A DNA stretch of 55,818 nt from Cafeteria roenbergensis (taxonomy: Eukaryota; Sar; Bigyra; Bicosoecida; Cafeteriaceae): contig VLTN01000104.1 in the NCBI GenBank assembly GCA_008330645.1, positions 1-55,818 on the forward strand, written 5' to 3'. The notes below the pieces were generated by a model. The model was given only the letters and a program-made list of their open reading frames with translations. It made no database searches and had not been told where the DNA came from. Below, piece after piece: positions 9,245-19,600 of the stretch. Position 1 is the stretch's first letter. Each line of letters starts with the position of its first letter. Made by a program: the position numbers and the translations under genes.

Positions 9245-11080
9245 ATGAGGACGGCCATCGTCGCGCTTTCGGCTCTGGCCGCCGCGTGCTTGGTGCACGC
9301 GGACGCGGGGGAGGTGGTGGAGCTGAGTGACGATTCGTTTGACCGCCACATCCGTGACGGGGCGTGGTGAGTGCATGCGACTGCTTCTCCGCGCACCCCG
9401 GCCCCCGGCGCTCCCGCGCAAGTGTTGCCAAACGGATGGCGGTTTGCTGGCTTGTGCGCTTCTCGGGGCGCGCCGCAGGATCGTGGATTTTTACGCTCCG
9501 GTGAGTTGGCACTGGTGGACTTGAGGGCAGCCCTGGAGTCGCCTTCCCCGCCTCCCCCCCCCCCGTTGCTGGCCCGCCTCACGCCCCCCTCAAGGAGGCG
9601 TGCACCGAAGAGCGTCCTGGTGCCAGTGGCCGTCCTATTGGCGGGTGCAGTGAGGGGGCATTGAGTGCCTTATCCTTGAGCTGCTTGTTTCTGCTGGCCT
9701 GCGCGCTCGCAGTGGTGCGGACACTGCAAGCGCCTTGCGCCAGTCCTGGATGCCGTGGCGCGCCAGGCCGACGAAGCGAGTGCGCGGTTTGCCAAGGTGG
9801 ACTGCACCGTTGAGAAGGTCGTCTGTGCCCGCGAAAAGGTGGAGGGCTTCCCCACGCTGAAGGCGTTTGTCGGCGGAAAGTCTCAGCTGCTCATGGTGCC
9901 GCGGACGTTGGAAGGGCTGCTCGCAGCGGGCAAGCGCATTTCCCAGCCAGCAGTGCTGCCGGTGGGAACAGAGCAGGACCTGGAGGCACTGCTGCGTGAC
10001 GCTTCGGAGCCGGTGATTGCCATCGGCCCCGGCTCTGACCCCGTCCTCGCGGGCTCGTTCGCGAACGTGGCCGAGAGCCACCGTGTTGACCAAGCCTTTG
10101 CAAGCCTCGGGTTCGGCAAGGGCGGGGTTTGGCGCCTGGAGCGGGGGCAGGAGCCGGAGCTCTTCGCGGGCGGCGTGACGGCCAAGGACTTGGATTCGTG
10201 GGTGCGCCACCCTGGCCAGCGCTTCCCTCGCGTCTCGAAGCTTGACCACAACAACTTCGCCATCGTGGGTCGGGGCGGTGCCCGCCTTGCTCTTGCTGTA
10301 GTTGACCCGGCCAGCGAGGACACACCCTTCTTCCTGCAAGGCTTCCTGGACCTGGCCTCGCCAGGCCGAACAGCCTTGCCCGAGAGCACTCGCGCCGCGT
10401 TCGTGTATGGCCACCTGGACGGGGTTGCGTACAGCGCCGCCATCCAGCAGTTCAACGTGAGCCCCAGCGACCTTCCTCGCATCGTGGTTGTGGACATGGC
10501 TGCGGGCACCTTTTACGAGGACCCGCTGGTGCGTGAACTATCCGACGCCCAGAGCTTCCTGACAGAGGTGGCGGCAGGGCAGTTCCCCGCCCAGCGGTCG
10601 GGCGTATGGCGAGTTCCCACGCAAATGTTCAACGCCGTCATGTTCTCGGAGCACGGCTGGCTCATCGCGGCCGGCGGTGCCGTTGCGGTCGTGTTGCTCA
10701 TCGGCCTCGTTGCCTGGGTCGCCGGTTCGGCCTGCTCCGACGATGACAGCGATGTGCCGCAAGAGCGCGAGCCGGAAATTGCGCTCATCGGGAGCGCGGA
10801 GGAGCAGGACGAAGCCGAGGATGGACTGCTGGTAGACGACGAGAGTGGCGCGGAAGTGGACGAGTCTGCTTCCGACGACGGCAGCGACGAGGACCTGAGC
10901 AATGGCAGCGACCACGGTGACGACGGGGAAGAGGACGGCAACGGTAGCCCCTCTGAGGACGCTGACGTGCGCGCGCAGGGATGCAGCCCCGGCGAGAGCG
11001 ATGTCCAGTCGTCAGGCCCCTCCCCCGTTGCAAGCGAAGGGGACTCCGGGAGCGAAAATGGCTTGCGCCGGCGGCGCTGA
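9245..11080 (+). CDS. TMX-like transmembrane protein disulfide isomerase, three exons
   Basis: An ER thiol-disulfide oxidoreductase. Exons are 9245-9366, 9479-9500 and 9713-11080 (introns 112 and 212 nt; GTGAG donors, CAG acceptors); the product is 503 aa. A signal peptide (MRTAIVALSALAAACLVHADA) is followed by a thioredoxin fold. The split exons assemble WIVDFYAPWCGHCKRLAP, so the redox pair is Cys50/Cys53 in a WCGHC motif as in PDI. EGFPTLKAF carries the cis-Pro loop. A long non-catalytic luminal region follows, then one TM helix (about residues 360-380, WLIAAGGAVAVVLLIGLVAWVA), then a strongly acidic cytosolic tail ending in RRRR. One thioredoxin domain plus a TM helix and acidic tail is the TMX1/TMX3 layout. 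The C-terminal basic cluster could be an ER-retention signal. Confidence 0.9.
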
Positions 11081-11312
11081 GAGTAGGGGGGGGGGAGTAC
11101 GGCGTTTCGAGTTGCGTGATCGGGCCCGCCATTGCAAGTCTCACACCACCCACCCAAGCAGCCCATCTGCGCGTCCAGTGGGGTGCTCCCGAATCGCTCC
11201 AGTCACGCGCTCTCTCAGTTCCAGCGCGTTTCGTCGGTTGCAGAGCCCCATCGCCAGAGCGCGACCCACTCGCAGCGCGTCTCACACTAGCGCCCCGGGC
11301 TTGTCTCGAGCC

Positions 11313-14300
11313 ATGGCGCGGCCGCTCCCCAGGGGCTTCCAGTTCGGGGTCGTCCCAATGGAGGTTGCGTTGAGCGCGTTTCAAGTGGAGGCCGCTTCGG
11401 CCGGCCACGTCGCACGAGCACCACGGCGCACCGCCGCTCTGGGCGGGTCGCCCATCCGAAGCCGCCTGAGGGCAGCAGCTGGCGCGAGCAGACGGGAAGG
11501 CCGCCACACGGGCGAGTCGTTGCCTCGCCGGGGGGCGTCCCGGCCGGCCGAGCCTCGGGCTGCGCGGGCTGCCGCGCGCCCAGGGCCAGCGCGACGGCCT
11601 GTCGCTCATCCGCCCAAGCCTCGAGCGCCAAGCGGCGACAGCAGCGAGGCCAGCCGAATGCGAGCGGGTCGAGTTCGGACCGGCAGGTCGCAGACGACTG
11701 CCTGGGGCGAGCCGGCTGAGCGTTCCGTCGCAAACGCCAGCACCAGCGCAGGCAGCGCAGCTTCGGCCGGCTCAACTCGCGAGGGACGCCGGAAGACGGT
11801 GCGGGGAGATGCGCAGCCACAGGGCCAACCTCTCAAAGATGGGTTCCTGGACCACCCTCCAGGCGTGTTGTTGACCGCCGATCGCAGGGCAAGCGCTCGC
11901 GACGCATCAGGGTTGCGGCTTCCGTCAACATCAACCGCCCACCACGAACTTCCCCTGAGAACCAGTGCGCCATGGCCGGGCGCTCCTCTCGGAGCCGCCA
12001 GCGCAAGAGCGTTCATGTCAGCTGCAAGGGCTGGCGCTGCCAAGCACGAGCTGCAAGAGCCAGACTCTGGCATCGATGGTTCCGACGACACTGCCGCGGA
12101 GCAGGGGAGCGGCGGGGCCGAGCATCACCAATGGCCCGCTAAACACTTGCCGCTGGGCTCGGATATCCCCGGAACGCCGCCTGGGCTCTCGTTGCTCCGA
12201 GAGGCTCCAGTCGCTGGGAGACACGGCCGGTCAGTTGCGCTGCGACTGGGCCCTGCGCCGAAGCCTGGCCGAGCCGGCGTGCCCCCGGCCCTTGCACCCC
12301 CAGGCGTTGCCTTGCAGCAGCGACGCCAGGAAGGCACCAGTGGGCTCAGGCGGTCGCTGTCATGGGATTTGAACTTGGCGCGGATGGGGACGGAGCGGAG
12401 CGAGGCTCGCCCGGCAGGCTTTGGCCAGGGGCATGACCAGCCCCTATCGGCCCTGGCGGTGCCCCAAGAGGAGAGCGAGGGTGGTCTCGCCTCGACTCCT
12501 CCAGCGCCCCCAGCTTCTACAGGATTGGAGGACAAGATCGATGAGCTAGCCCCGACTGCGTCGCCAGTGGCTGCAGGTGTCAAGCAGCAACTCGTGCCCT
12601 CCCTTGACTATTCCCCGAGTATTCCAGCGGCCGAGGTTGACTGCCTCCCTCCAGGAGATGTTCGACGCAACGCAGTGGTGCGCTCCTTGGTTGCGCGTTG
12701 CAACAGCCTCGAGCGAGCCGTGGCAGAGGCAAAAGAGGCCGAAGCCAGCGCTCTGGCGCAGGCAACCAAGACACGCAAGCAGTGCGACGCTCTGGTTGCC
12801 GCGAGTCAGGCTCTGCGATCGAAGCTTGCTGATGCAAGGCTTTCGGCAGAATCGTTGCGGGAAGATGCTGCGGGCCTGCGAGAGCGCAACGCAGCGTTGG
12901 CTGCATCCCTGACGACTGCCGTCACTGCGAATTCGGATGCCAGCCGAGCGGCAACCGAAGCCCGAGACAATGAAAGGCAGCGCATCGCAGCCGAGACTGC
13001 GAGGGCCGAGGCCACGATCGCGAGGCTGCAAGAGGAGCTGGGCGCTGCGAATGCTGCAGCGCTCGCCGAGGCATCACGTGCGGCAACCTTTCAGCGTGCT
13101 CTTCGAGTCGCGGGGATGGAGGACTGCGACATGGAGTCGCCGAAGCGAAGCGCGGAGCTTCCTCAGGAGGGCGAGCAATCTGCCGAGACTGGCAAGAGCC
13201 TTTTGCCCCCCGACGAAGCAGCAGCCGCGGCGTTGAGGGGCCGCTTGGCCGTCGCTGAAGGAGATGCCCGTGCGGCTCTCGAGCGTGCCGCACGCTCCGA
13301 GGCCGCTCTGGAAGCCCTGTCTGCTTCGCACGCCGCCGCCCAGAAGAAGCTGGAAGCAATGGCCTCCGCAGCGGCTGCAGCCCAAACGGAGGTAAGGCTG
13401 CGCCGGGAGGAGCTGTCCAAGGCGGCAGCAGCGTCGGCGGCTGCCGAGTCTGGCCGCGCGGAGGCGGAGCAGCGCCTGCTGGAGGCCCAGGCCGGGCGCG
13501 AGTCTGCGGAGCGGGACGTGGCGGCGCTCCGGCTGGAGCTGGAAGCGAGCCAAGAGCGGTCCGCGGCTGCCGAGGCGGCTGCCGAGGCGGCTGCCGCGGA
13601 GGCGGGGCGAGCGCGGTCGGAGGCCGAGGCGCGCTTGGAGCAGGCCGGTGCTGGGTCGGGGAAGCTGGAGGAGGCGCTGCGGGAGGCGGTGGCGCGAGCA
13701 GCGCAGGCGACGCAAGCGGCCGAGGCGGCGGCAGCGCGTGCGGCGCGCGCGGACGCGGATGCGGAGTCGGCCCGAGCGGCGTTGGCGGAGGCGTCCGAGG
13801 CGAGCAAGCGGCGCGAGGGGCTGACGACGGCGTACGTGGAGGACTTGCGTCGCCGGTTGTCGGCTGCGGAGGGGCTGTCGTCCGCGCTGGCAGCTGCCGA
13901 GTCTGGCCGCGCGGAGGCGGAGCAGCGCCTGCTGGAGGCCCAGGCCGGGCGCGAGTCTGCGGAGCGGGACGTGGCGGCGCTCCGGTCGGAGCTGGAAGCG
14001 AGCCAAGAGCGGTCCGCGGCTGCCGAGGCGGCTGCCGAGGCGGCTGCCGCGGAGGCGGGGCGAGCGCGGTCGGAGGCCGAGGCGCGCTTGGAGCAGGCCG
14101 GTGCTGGGTCGGGGAAGCTGGAGGAGGCGCTGCGGGAGGCGGTGGCGCGAGCAGCGCAGGCGACGCAGGCGGCCGAGGCGGCGGCAGCGCGTGCGGCGCG
14201 CGCGGACGCGGATGCGGAGTCGGCCCGAGCGGCGCTGGCGGAGGCGTCCGAGGCGAGCAAGCGGCGCGAGGGGCTGACGACGGCGTACGTGGAGGACTTG

Positions 14301-16598
14301 CGTCGCCGGTTGTCGGCTGCGGAGGGGCTGTCGTCCGCGCTGGCAGCTGCCGAGTCTGGCCGCGCGGAGGCGGAGCAGCGCCTGCTGGAGGCCCAGGCCG
14401 GGCGCGAGTCTGCGGAGCGGGACGTGGCGGCGCTCCGGTCGGAGCTGGAAGCGAGCCAAGAGCGGTCCGCGGCTGCCGAGGCGGCTGCCGAGGCGGCTGC
14501 CGCGGAGGCGGGGCGAGCGCGGTCGGAGGCCGAGGCGCGCTTGGAGCAGGCCGGTGCTGGGTCGGGGAAGCTGGAGGAGGCGCTGCGGGAGGCGGTGGCG
14601 CGAGCAGCGCAGGCGACGCAGGCGGCCGAGGCGGCGGCAGCGCGTGCGGCGCGCGCGGACGCGGATGCGGAGTCGGCCCGAGCGGCGCTGGCGGAGGCGT
14701 CCGAGGCGAGCAAGCGGCGCGAGGGGCTGACGACGGCGTACGTGGAGGACTTGCGTCGCCGGTTGTCGGCTGCGGAGGGGCTGTCGTCCGCGCTGGCAGC
14801 TGCCGAGTCTGGCCGCGCGGAGGCGGAGCAGCGCCTGCTGGAGGCCCAGGCCGGGCGCGAGTCTGCGGAGCGGGACGTGGCGGCGCTCCGGTCGGAGCTG
14901 GAAGCGAGCCAAGAGCGGTCCGCGGCTGCCGAGGCGGCTGCCGAGGCGGCTGCCGCGGAGGCGGGGCGAGCGCGGCCGGAGGCCGAGGCGTGCTTGGAGC
15001 AGGCCGGTGCTGGGTCGGGGAAGCTGGAGGAGGCGCTGCGGGAGGCGGTGGCGCGAGCAGCGCAGGCGACGCAAGCGGCCGAGGCGGCGGCAGCGCGTGC
15101 GGCGCGCGCGGACGCGGATGCGGAGTCGGCCCGAGCGGCGTTGGCGGAGGCGTCCGAGGCGAGCAAGCGGCGCGAAGGGCTGACGACGGCGTACGTGGAG
15201 GACTTGCGTCGCCGGCTCTCGGCTGCGGAGGGGCTGTCATCCGCGCTGGCGGCTGCCGAGTCGAGAGCTCAGGCGGCCGAAACGTCCCAACGGGGTGCCC
15301 AAGCGCAACTTGCCGCAGTGCGCCATGCTGCCGCCCGGCGGCGCGCCAACCTTCTTCGGTGCTGTCAAGGAGCGCTCAAAAAGGTCAGGTCGCTCAGCTT
15401 CGGCGAGTTCAAGGCAGACGTGCGTTCCTCAATGCAAGAGGGTGAGGCTTGGGCGCTGACCCGCCTGGAAAGCCTGCAAGCGCTGCTCGAGCGTCGATCG
15501 ACAGGCCTGCTCGCTAGGTCGTGTGGCCGTCCAGGGCAAGTCCCGTGTTCAAGTCGGGCCCCTGCCGGTCCCGCACACGCACGGTCGATGGACAATGAGG
15601 CTGCTACAAATCCCTCTGGGCATTCACAGCTGCGAGGCAGTGAGAGCGGGGACGACCGAGATGAGGCAGCGGACGCCGTTGCATTGAAGCGCCTGCAAGC
15701 GCTGCGCGCAGAGCGAGCCGCCTTGGAAGCCCGCCGGGCCAAGGCAGCCGCGGAAGCGCATGCCGCCCACGAATTCATTGCCTCTGTGCGAGGCACAGAC
15801 TCAGTCCTCAAGAGGTCGCAGTCTGTTGCTGCCCGGCGGTTTCGGCGAGCGACGATGGCAGTCGCTGCAGCCGGACGCCTGCGTTCAGGGGGCCTCACGA
15901 TTCGTCGAAGCGGCGAAGCAGCCCCGGACCTCTCTCCAGGAGGCACCCAGCGCACGCCGCCCTCCCAAGCTTTGCCGCTCCGGCTGGACGGATCCTCCGC
16001 TAGCATGGGCCTGCCAAGCCCGTTCGCGTCGCCGCTTGCGGGCCCTGCGTTTGCCCCCTGGCCATCGACGCCAGGAGCTCGCATTTCACAGGACGCTGCG
16101 GCTATCGATTTGCAGAGGCAGCAGGCAACTGAAGGGCCGTTCGCTCCGCCCGAGGCGGGAGTGACCCTCTTGCCACCACCCCCACCACCTCGGTCGCCTC
16201 GCCACGCGTCGTTCCGTATTGAGCGGGATGCTGCAGCGCGCCCAAGCTCGCCGAGACGCCTGACGGCCGTAGAGGCCCTTGCCGGCCTCCGGCGGATCAG
16301 CAGCATGAGCAACAGCAGCAGCGAGGCTGTCGGTGCGGCAACGGAGGCTTGCCCCCCGGCCACTGCCGCCCCTGCTGTTCTACACCTTAGCGCGAGCGGA
16401 CCAGGCTGCCATGACGCCGACGCCGACGAGCGGGCTGGAGCTGCGCAAGGTGCAGTCGCAGCGTCCGAAGACGGCTCGGGCAGCGATCCAGACGAGCTGG
16501 AACAGCAAGCAAGGCGCATGCTGATGTCGGACTGGCTCCGGCAAGGGTCCGACGAGGCAGATGACGGGGGGGACGCGCAAGACGACTCCTTGCCTTGA
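11313..16598 (+). CDS. Long coiled-coil protein with four 151-aa tandem repeats
   Basis: A 1,761-aa protein with no recognised enzymatic domain. The ATG at 11313 (context gagccATGGCG) is chosen because the open frame extending further 5' overlaps the PDI 3' end. Residues 1 to about 450 are disordered, rich in Ala/Arg/Ser/Pro. A continuous Ala/Glu/Arg-rich coiled coil follows (about 456-1400), containing four near-identical 151-residue units (711-1314). Then come a disordered segment, a second short coiled coil (about 1460-1510, RLQALRAERAALEARRAKA) and a Ser/Pro-rich tail with a run of six Pro. Composition suggests a filamentous or scaffolding role, for example cytoskeletal or basal-body, but nothing in the sequence proves localisation. 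It is convergent with the GAA1-like gene; the stop codons are about 90 bp apart. Confidence 0.8.
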   Translation: MARPLPRGFQFGVVPMEVALSAFQVEAASAGHVARAPRRTAALGGSPIRSRLRAAAGASRREGRHTGESLPRRGASRPAEPRAARAAARPGPARRPVAHPPKPRAPSGDSSEASRMRAGRVRTGRSQTTAWGEPAERSVANASTSAGSAASAGSTREGRRKTVRGDAQPQGQPLKDGFLDHPPGVLLTADRRASARDASGLRLPSTSTAHHELPLRTSAPWPGAPLGAASARAFMSAARAGAAKHELQEPDSGIDGSDDTAAEQGSGGAEHHQWPAKHLPLGSDIPGTPPGLSLLREAPVAGRHGRSVALRLGPAPKPGRAGVPPALAPPGVALQQRRQEGTSGLRRSLSWDLNLARMGTERSEARPAGFGQGHDQPLSALAVPQEESEGGLASTPPAPPASTGLEDKIDELAPTASPVAAGVKQQLVPSLDYSPSIPAAEVDCLPPGDVRRNAVVRSLVARCNSLERAVAEAKEAEASALAQATKTRKQCDALVAASQALRSKLADARLSAESLREDAAGLRERNAALAASLTTAVTANSDASRAATEARDNERQRIAAETARAEATIARLQEELGAANAAALAEASRAATFQRALRVAGMEDCDMESPKRSAELPQEGEQSAETGKSLLPPDEAAAAALRGRLAVAEGDARAALERAARSEAALEALSASHAAAQKKLEAMASAAAAAQTEVRLRREELSKAAAASAAAESGRAEAEQRLLEAQAGRESAERDVAALRLELEASQERSAAAEAAAEAAAAEAGRARSEAEARLEQAGAGSGKLEEALREAVARAAQATQAAEAAAARAARADADAESARAALAEASEASKRREGLTTAYVEDLRRRLSAAEGLSSALAAAESGRAEAEQRLLEAQAGRESAERDVAALRSELEASQERSAAAEAAAEAAAAEAGRARSEAEARLEQAGAGSGKLEEALREAVARAAQATQAAEAAAARAARADADAESARAALAEASEASKRREGLTTAYVEDLRRRLSAAEGLSSALAAAESGRAEAEQRLLEAQAGRESAERDVAALRSELEASQERSAAAEAAAEAAAAEAGRARSEAEARLEQAGAGSGKLEEALREAVARAAQATQAAEAAAARAARADADAESARAALAEASEASKRREGLTTAYVEDLRRRLSAAEGLSSALAAAESGRAEAEQRLLEAQAGRESAERDVAALRSELEASQERSAAAEAAAEAAAAEAGRARPEAEACLEQAGAGSGKLEEALREAVARAAQATQAAEAAAARAARADADAESARAALAEASEASKRREGLTTAYVEDLRRRLSAAEGLSSALAAAESRAQAAETSQRGAQAQLAAVRHAAARRRANLLRCCQGALKKVRSLSFGEFKADVRSSMQEGEAWALTRLESLQALLERRSTGLLARSCGRPGQVPCSSRAPAGPAHARSMDNEAATNPSGHSQLRGSESGDDRDEAADAVALKRLQALRAERAALEARRAKAAAEAHAAHEFIASVRGTDSVLKRSQSVAARRFRRATMAVAAAGRLRSGGLTIRRSGEAAPDLSPGGTQRTPPSQALPLRLDGSSASMGLPSPFASPLAGPAFAPWPSTPGARISQDAAAIDLQRQQATEGPFAPPEAGVTLLPPPPPPRSPRHASFRIERDAAARPSSPRRLTAVEALAGLRRISSMSNSSSEAVGAATEACPPATAAPAVLHLSASGPGCHDADADERAGAAQGAVAASEDGSGSDPDELEQQARRMLMSDWLRQGSDEADDGGDAQDDSLP
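13443..15254 (+). repeat. Four head-to-tail 453-bp in-frame repeats
   Basis: Unit starts at 13443, 13896, 14349 and 14802, exactly 453 bp apart, each beginning gccgagtctggccgcg. The units differ by only a handful of substitutions and by no indels. 453 is 151 codons, so gain or loss of units keeps frame. The repeats contain no stop in several frames, which creates long spurious ORFs on the minus strand. Confidence 0.95.
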
Positions 16599-16690
16599 GC
16601 TTCGCGAGTGAGCGCGCTCCACTGAGCGCACGCTGCGTTGCATGTCGCTGGCGAGAGCCACACACCTTTCAAGCCTTTGGCAGCTTTGCA

Positions 16691-19600
16691 TCACTGTTTG
16701 TTCAGGAGCCACGCTCGACCACTCAGCAATCTCGCAGCACTGAGGACGAGTGCGCCGCCGGCCTCGGCAACGAGGGCCACCCAAATGCCAGCAAGGGGAA
16801 TTGCCACGAAAAACAGGGTTGAAAGCGACGAAGAACCACCTTCGAACAGCAGCTGGACAGCTGCGCTGCGATCCGAGAGATGTCGGGATCTCTCCAAATC
16901 GAGCAAACCAGCACCAAAAGCATGCTCCACGGCATGGGTAACTGCTGTCCACACCAGCCAGCCCCCACGCCACAGGGTTTGCACCCAATTCTGAGTGGGG
17001 TCGGCGGCTCCAAGCCCTGCAATGGCAGCAACGGTGAATCCCAGCATGATGGGGGCAAGGGAGGTCATCCATGCCGCAGCGGCGGCGGCCAGCTGTCGCC
17101 AAGGTCGGGGGCAACCCGAGGCGGTTGCTGCTGCTGAACCGAACGCAAGTTGGGTGGACAGGGCTGCGCCTGCGCAGCCGACGGCGAGCGACGCAAGGAC
17201 CGGAGCCCATAGCACGCCAGCCATGGGCGACGCAACGCTTAGCCACAGAGTCGGCAGTTGAACGAGCAGCACAATCGCAACGGCTGCGGTGCCAAGCGCA
17301 GCAACGCCGCGGTCGCGCATGGCCAGGATCGAAGGTCCCAAGTCGCAGGTGGCAGGCCGCGAGTGGGCGACGAGCGCTGCCCCACACGCCAACGCCTCTC
17401 GCTCGCTGGCCCGTACGATTGCTGCTGGCTCGGCCAGCCATGCGTTTGCGCCGGAATGGCCATCGCCCAAGCCAGGCACTGGGATGTCCAAGTAGCTGCA
17501 AGCACACTGCCACAAAGAAAGCATCGTCCCGTCCAGCCAGCTTCCCACAGGCCGGCAGAAGCCCTCCCCGGCTCCAACCCAGCAAGCGCAGCACAAGACG
17601 GGCGAAGATGCGGCCAGCGGCACCACACCATGTGCCATGGCCGCTGTCGCGGTTCCAAGTGCCGAGCCCCCGACAATGGAGTCCCCCGACGACGTGTCTC
17701 GCAGCTCACTCGAAGGCAGATCAGACAGCGCGCCACTCAGGATGGCAGGCGGCATGGTGCTCGGGAGCACAAATCCAAGCGTCGAGTCTGGGTCAGGGCG
17801 CGGTGCAGCAGACTCGAGCCCACCTGCAGCTCCGACTTGGCGTGGCTCAGAACCCGGAGCTTGAGTGCTCGAATCGTCCTCGAGGGTGTCTGCATTCGGA
17901 GCGGCGTCAGTCGCAACGCCTCCGTGATCCAGCGGCAGGTCGAACAGCGATGCAAGCTCGCTGCCCGGCTCAGCGCCGGCAGCCGCAGCTGCAACCCTGG
18001 CAGTGGACTCCAGACCCCCGGTGTCCTCGGCGCACTCTTCGGATTCCTCGGACTCCGCGACGCCGTCGGAAGACACAACCCCTGCATCACTGAGACCCAG
18101 ACCCTCCAGGAAGGCAGATGCCATTGCTGCTTGCATTGCGTCGTCCTCGTGCTCGGTTGGGCCACGGCCGCCTGATCGGTGCGGTCGAGGTGCTGGCTCC
18201 ACGCTGAGGACATGCGTGGCAAGAGTGGATGCCGACGCTCGGGATGGGGCCCAAACGCCTAGCGCCACCCGGCCTGCGGCCTCAGCTTCGAAGCCTTGAA
18301 CTGCCGAGGCAGAGAGCCGCGCGCCTGCTTGGCTGGCCGCAATGGCAAGCATGCTTGCCGGACCGCATGCAAGGGCCTTGCCGGCAGCGCCAAACAACGA
18401 GCCTGGTGGGCCGTCATCGTCCTGGATTCCAGCCCCAGCCCCCCCGTAGTCAAGCACCACGCCCGGCTCGCCCCCGCGCGGTGGGGGCTCTGGGACTGGC
18501 GTGCCCCACTTTGGTCCACTGAGCTCGGCATGCACCGCAGGAGCCAGGGGCTTGCTGTAGCCCGCGAGCAGCTTTGCAACACTGCGCCAGGCCCCTGAAG
18601 GACGAGTCGGCGGATGGAACGTCTCTTCGGCGGCGGAGGAGGCTGCCAACAAGCCATCGAACGAGCGGCAGCACCTGCTGAGGGAACCCGCCCGGCTTCC
18701 AACGTACGTCACCCCGCTGAGCAGGCCATGCTCCGGAGAGATGGCCCCGGCAAGCTTCAGAGCGGTGCCTGCGCTCAGCGCTGGCAGCACAAGCCAAGCC
18801 GCAGCCACCGCGGCAAGGATAGCCCCGGCGATGGCCACCCCTCCTGAAGGGGGTGTCTGACCCCAGCCATGCGACTGCGTCGCAGGGAGATCGGTTGCCA
18901 AACGCACTTGCTTGAAGAGAGACGGCACAGGGGACGAGCTCCACCAAGGCAGGAAGGATCCTGAACGGGCCCAATCCCACACGCCGGACTCCCCACCCAG
19001 CAGAAGCGCACCGGGAATGTCAGGGCGGCTCAGACCCTCGCCGAGCAGGACCAGGCTGGCTTCCCCGAAGGTGATTGCAAGGACGGCTGCAACGATGGCT
19101 GCGGCAAAGCCAGCTGTCCCTGCCACAGCGGCCGACCCAAGCATGACAGAGGCTGAGCATTCCACTCGCGATGCAGCAAGGCGGCCAGCAGACTTTGTGC
19201 TCGGCTGGACTGAAGGAACCGTGGCCGGCTGGGCGGTGATGTCGCTGGCTACCGAAGTCAGGCAGGCTGAGACAAGAGCGAGCGCCACAACAGAAGCCAG
19301 CCAAGCCGGCACCGAGTGGAGGCGAAGCTCGTCGATGGAGACAATTGCTGGCGGGCCACTCGCAGCTGTCGAAGCAGCCGCAGCAAGAAGCGATGCGTTG
19401 CCGGAGGCACCCGAAGCGAATGCACGGGGCGCCGGCGCCCCAAGCCAGCCACGGATTGCGGCATGAGGGCGCGCAGGCAATGCCCCGACTTGCCTTACCC
19501 ACTGTCCCGCTGCGAAGCCAAGAGCTTGGCTCAGCGCCCCTGCGGCCGAGGGGAGTGACCGGGCAACACAAGCTTGCAAAACAGGCGCTACAAAGGCCTT

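Noticed and set aside
12922-15240. Long minus-strand ORFs (up to 772 codons) opposite the coiled-coil gene
   Set aside because: All arise from 453-bp repeats that lack stops in several frames. The translations are Arg/Pro/Ser-rich shadows, while the plus-strand frame gives regular coiled coil and extends beyond the repeats.
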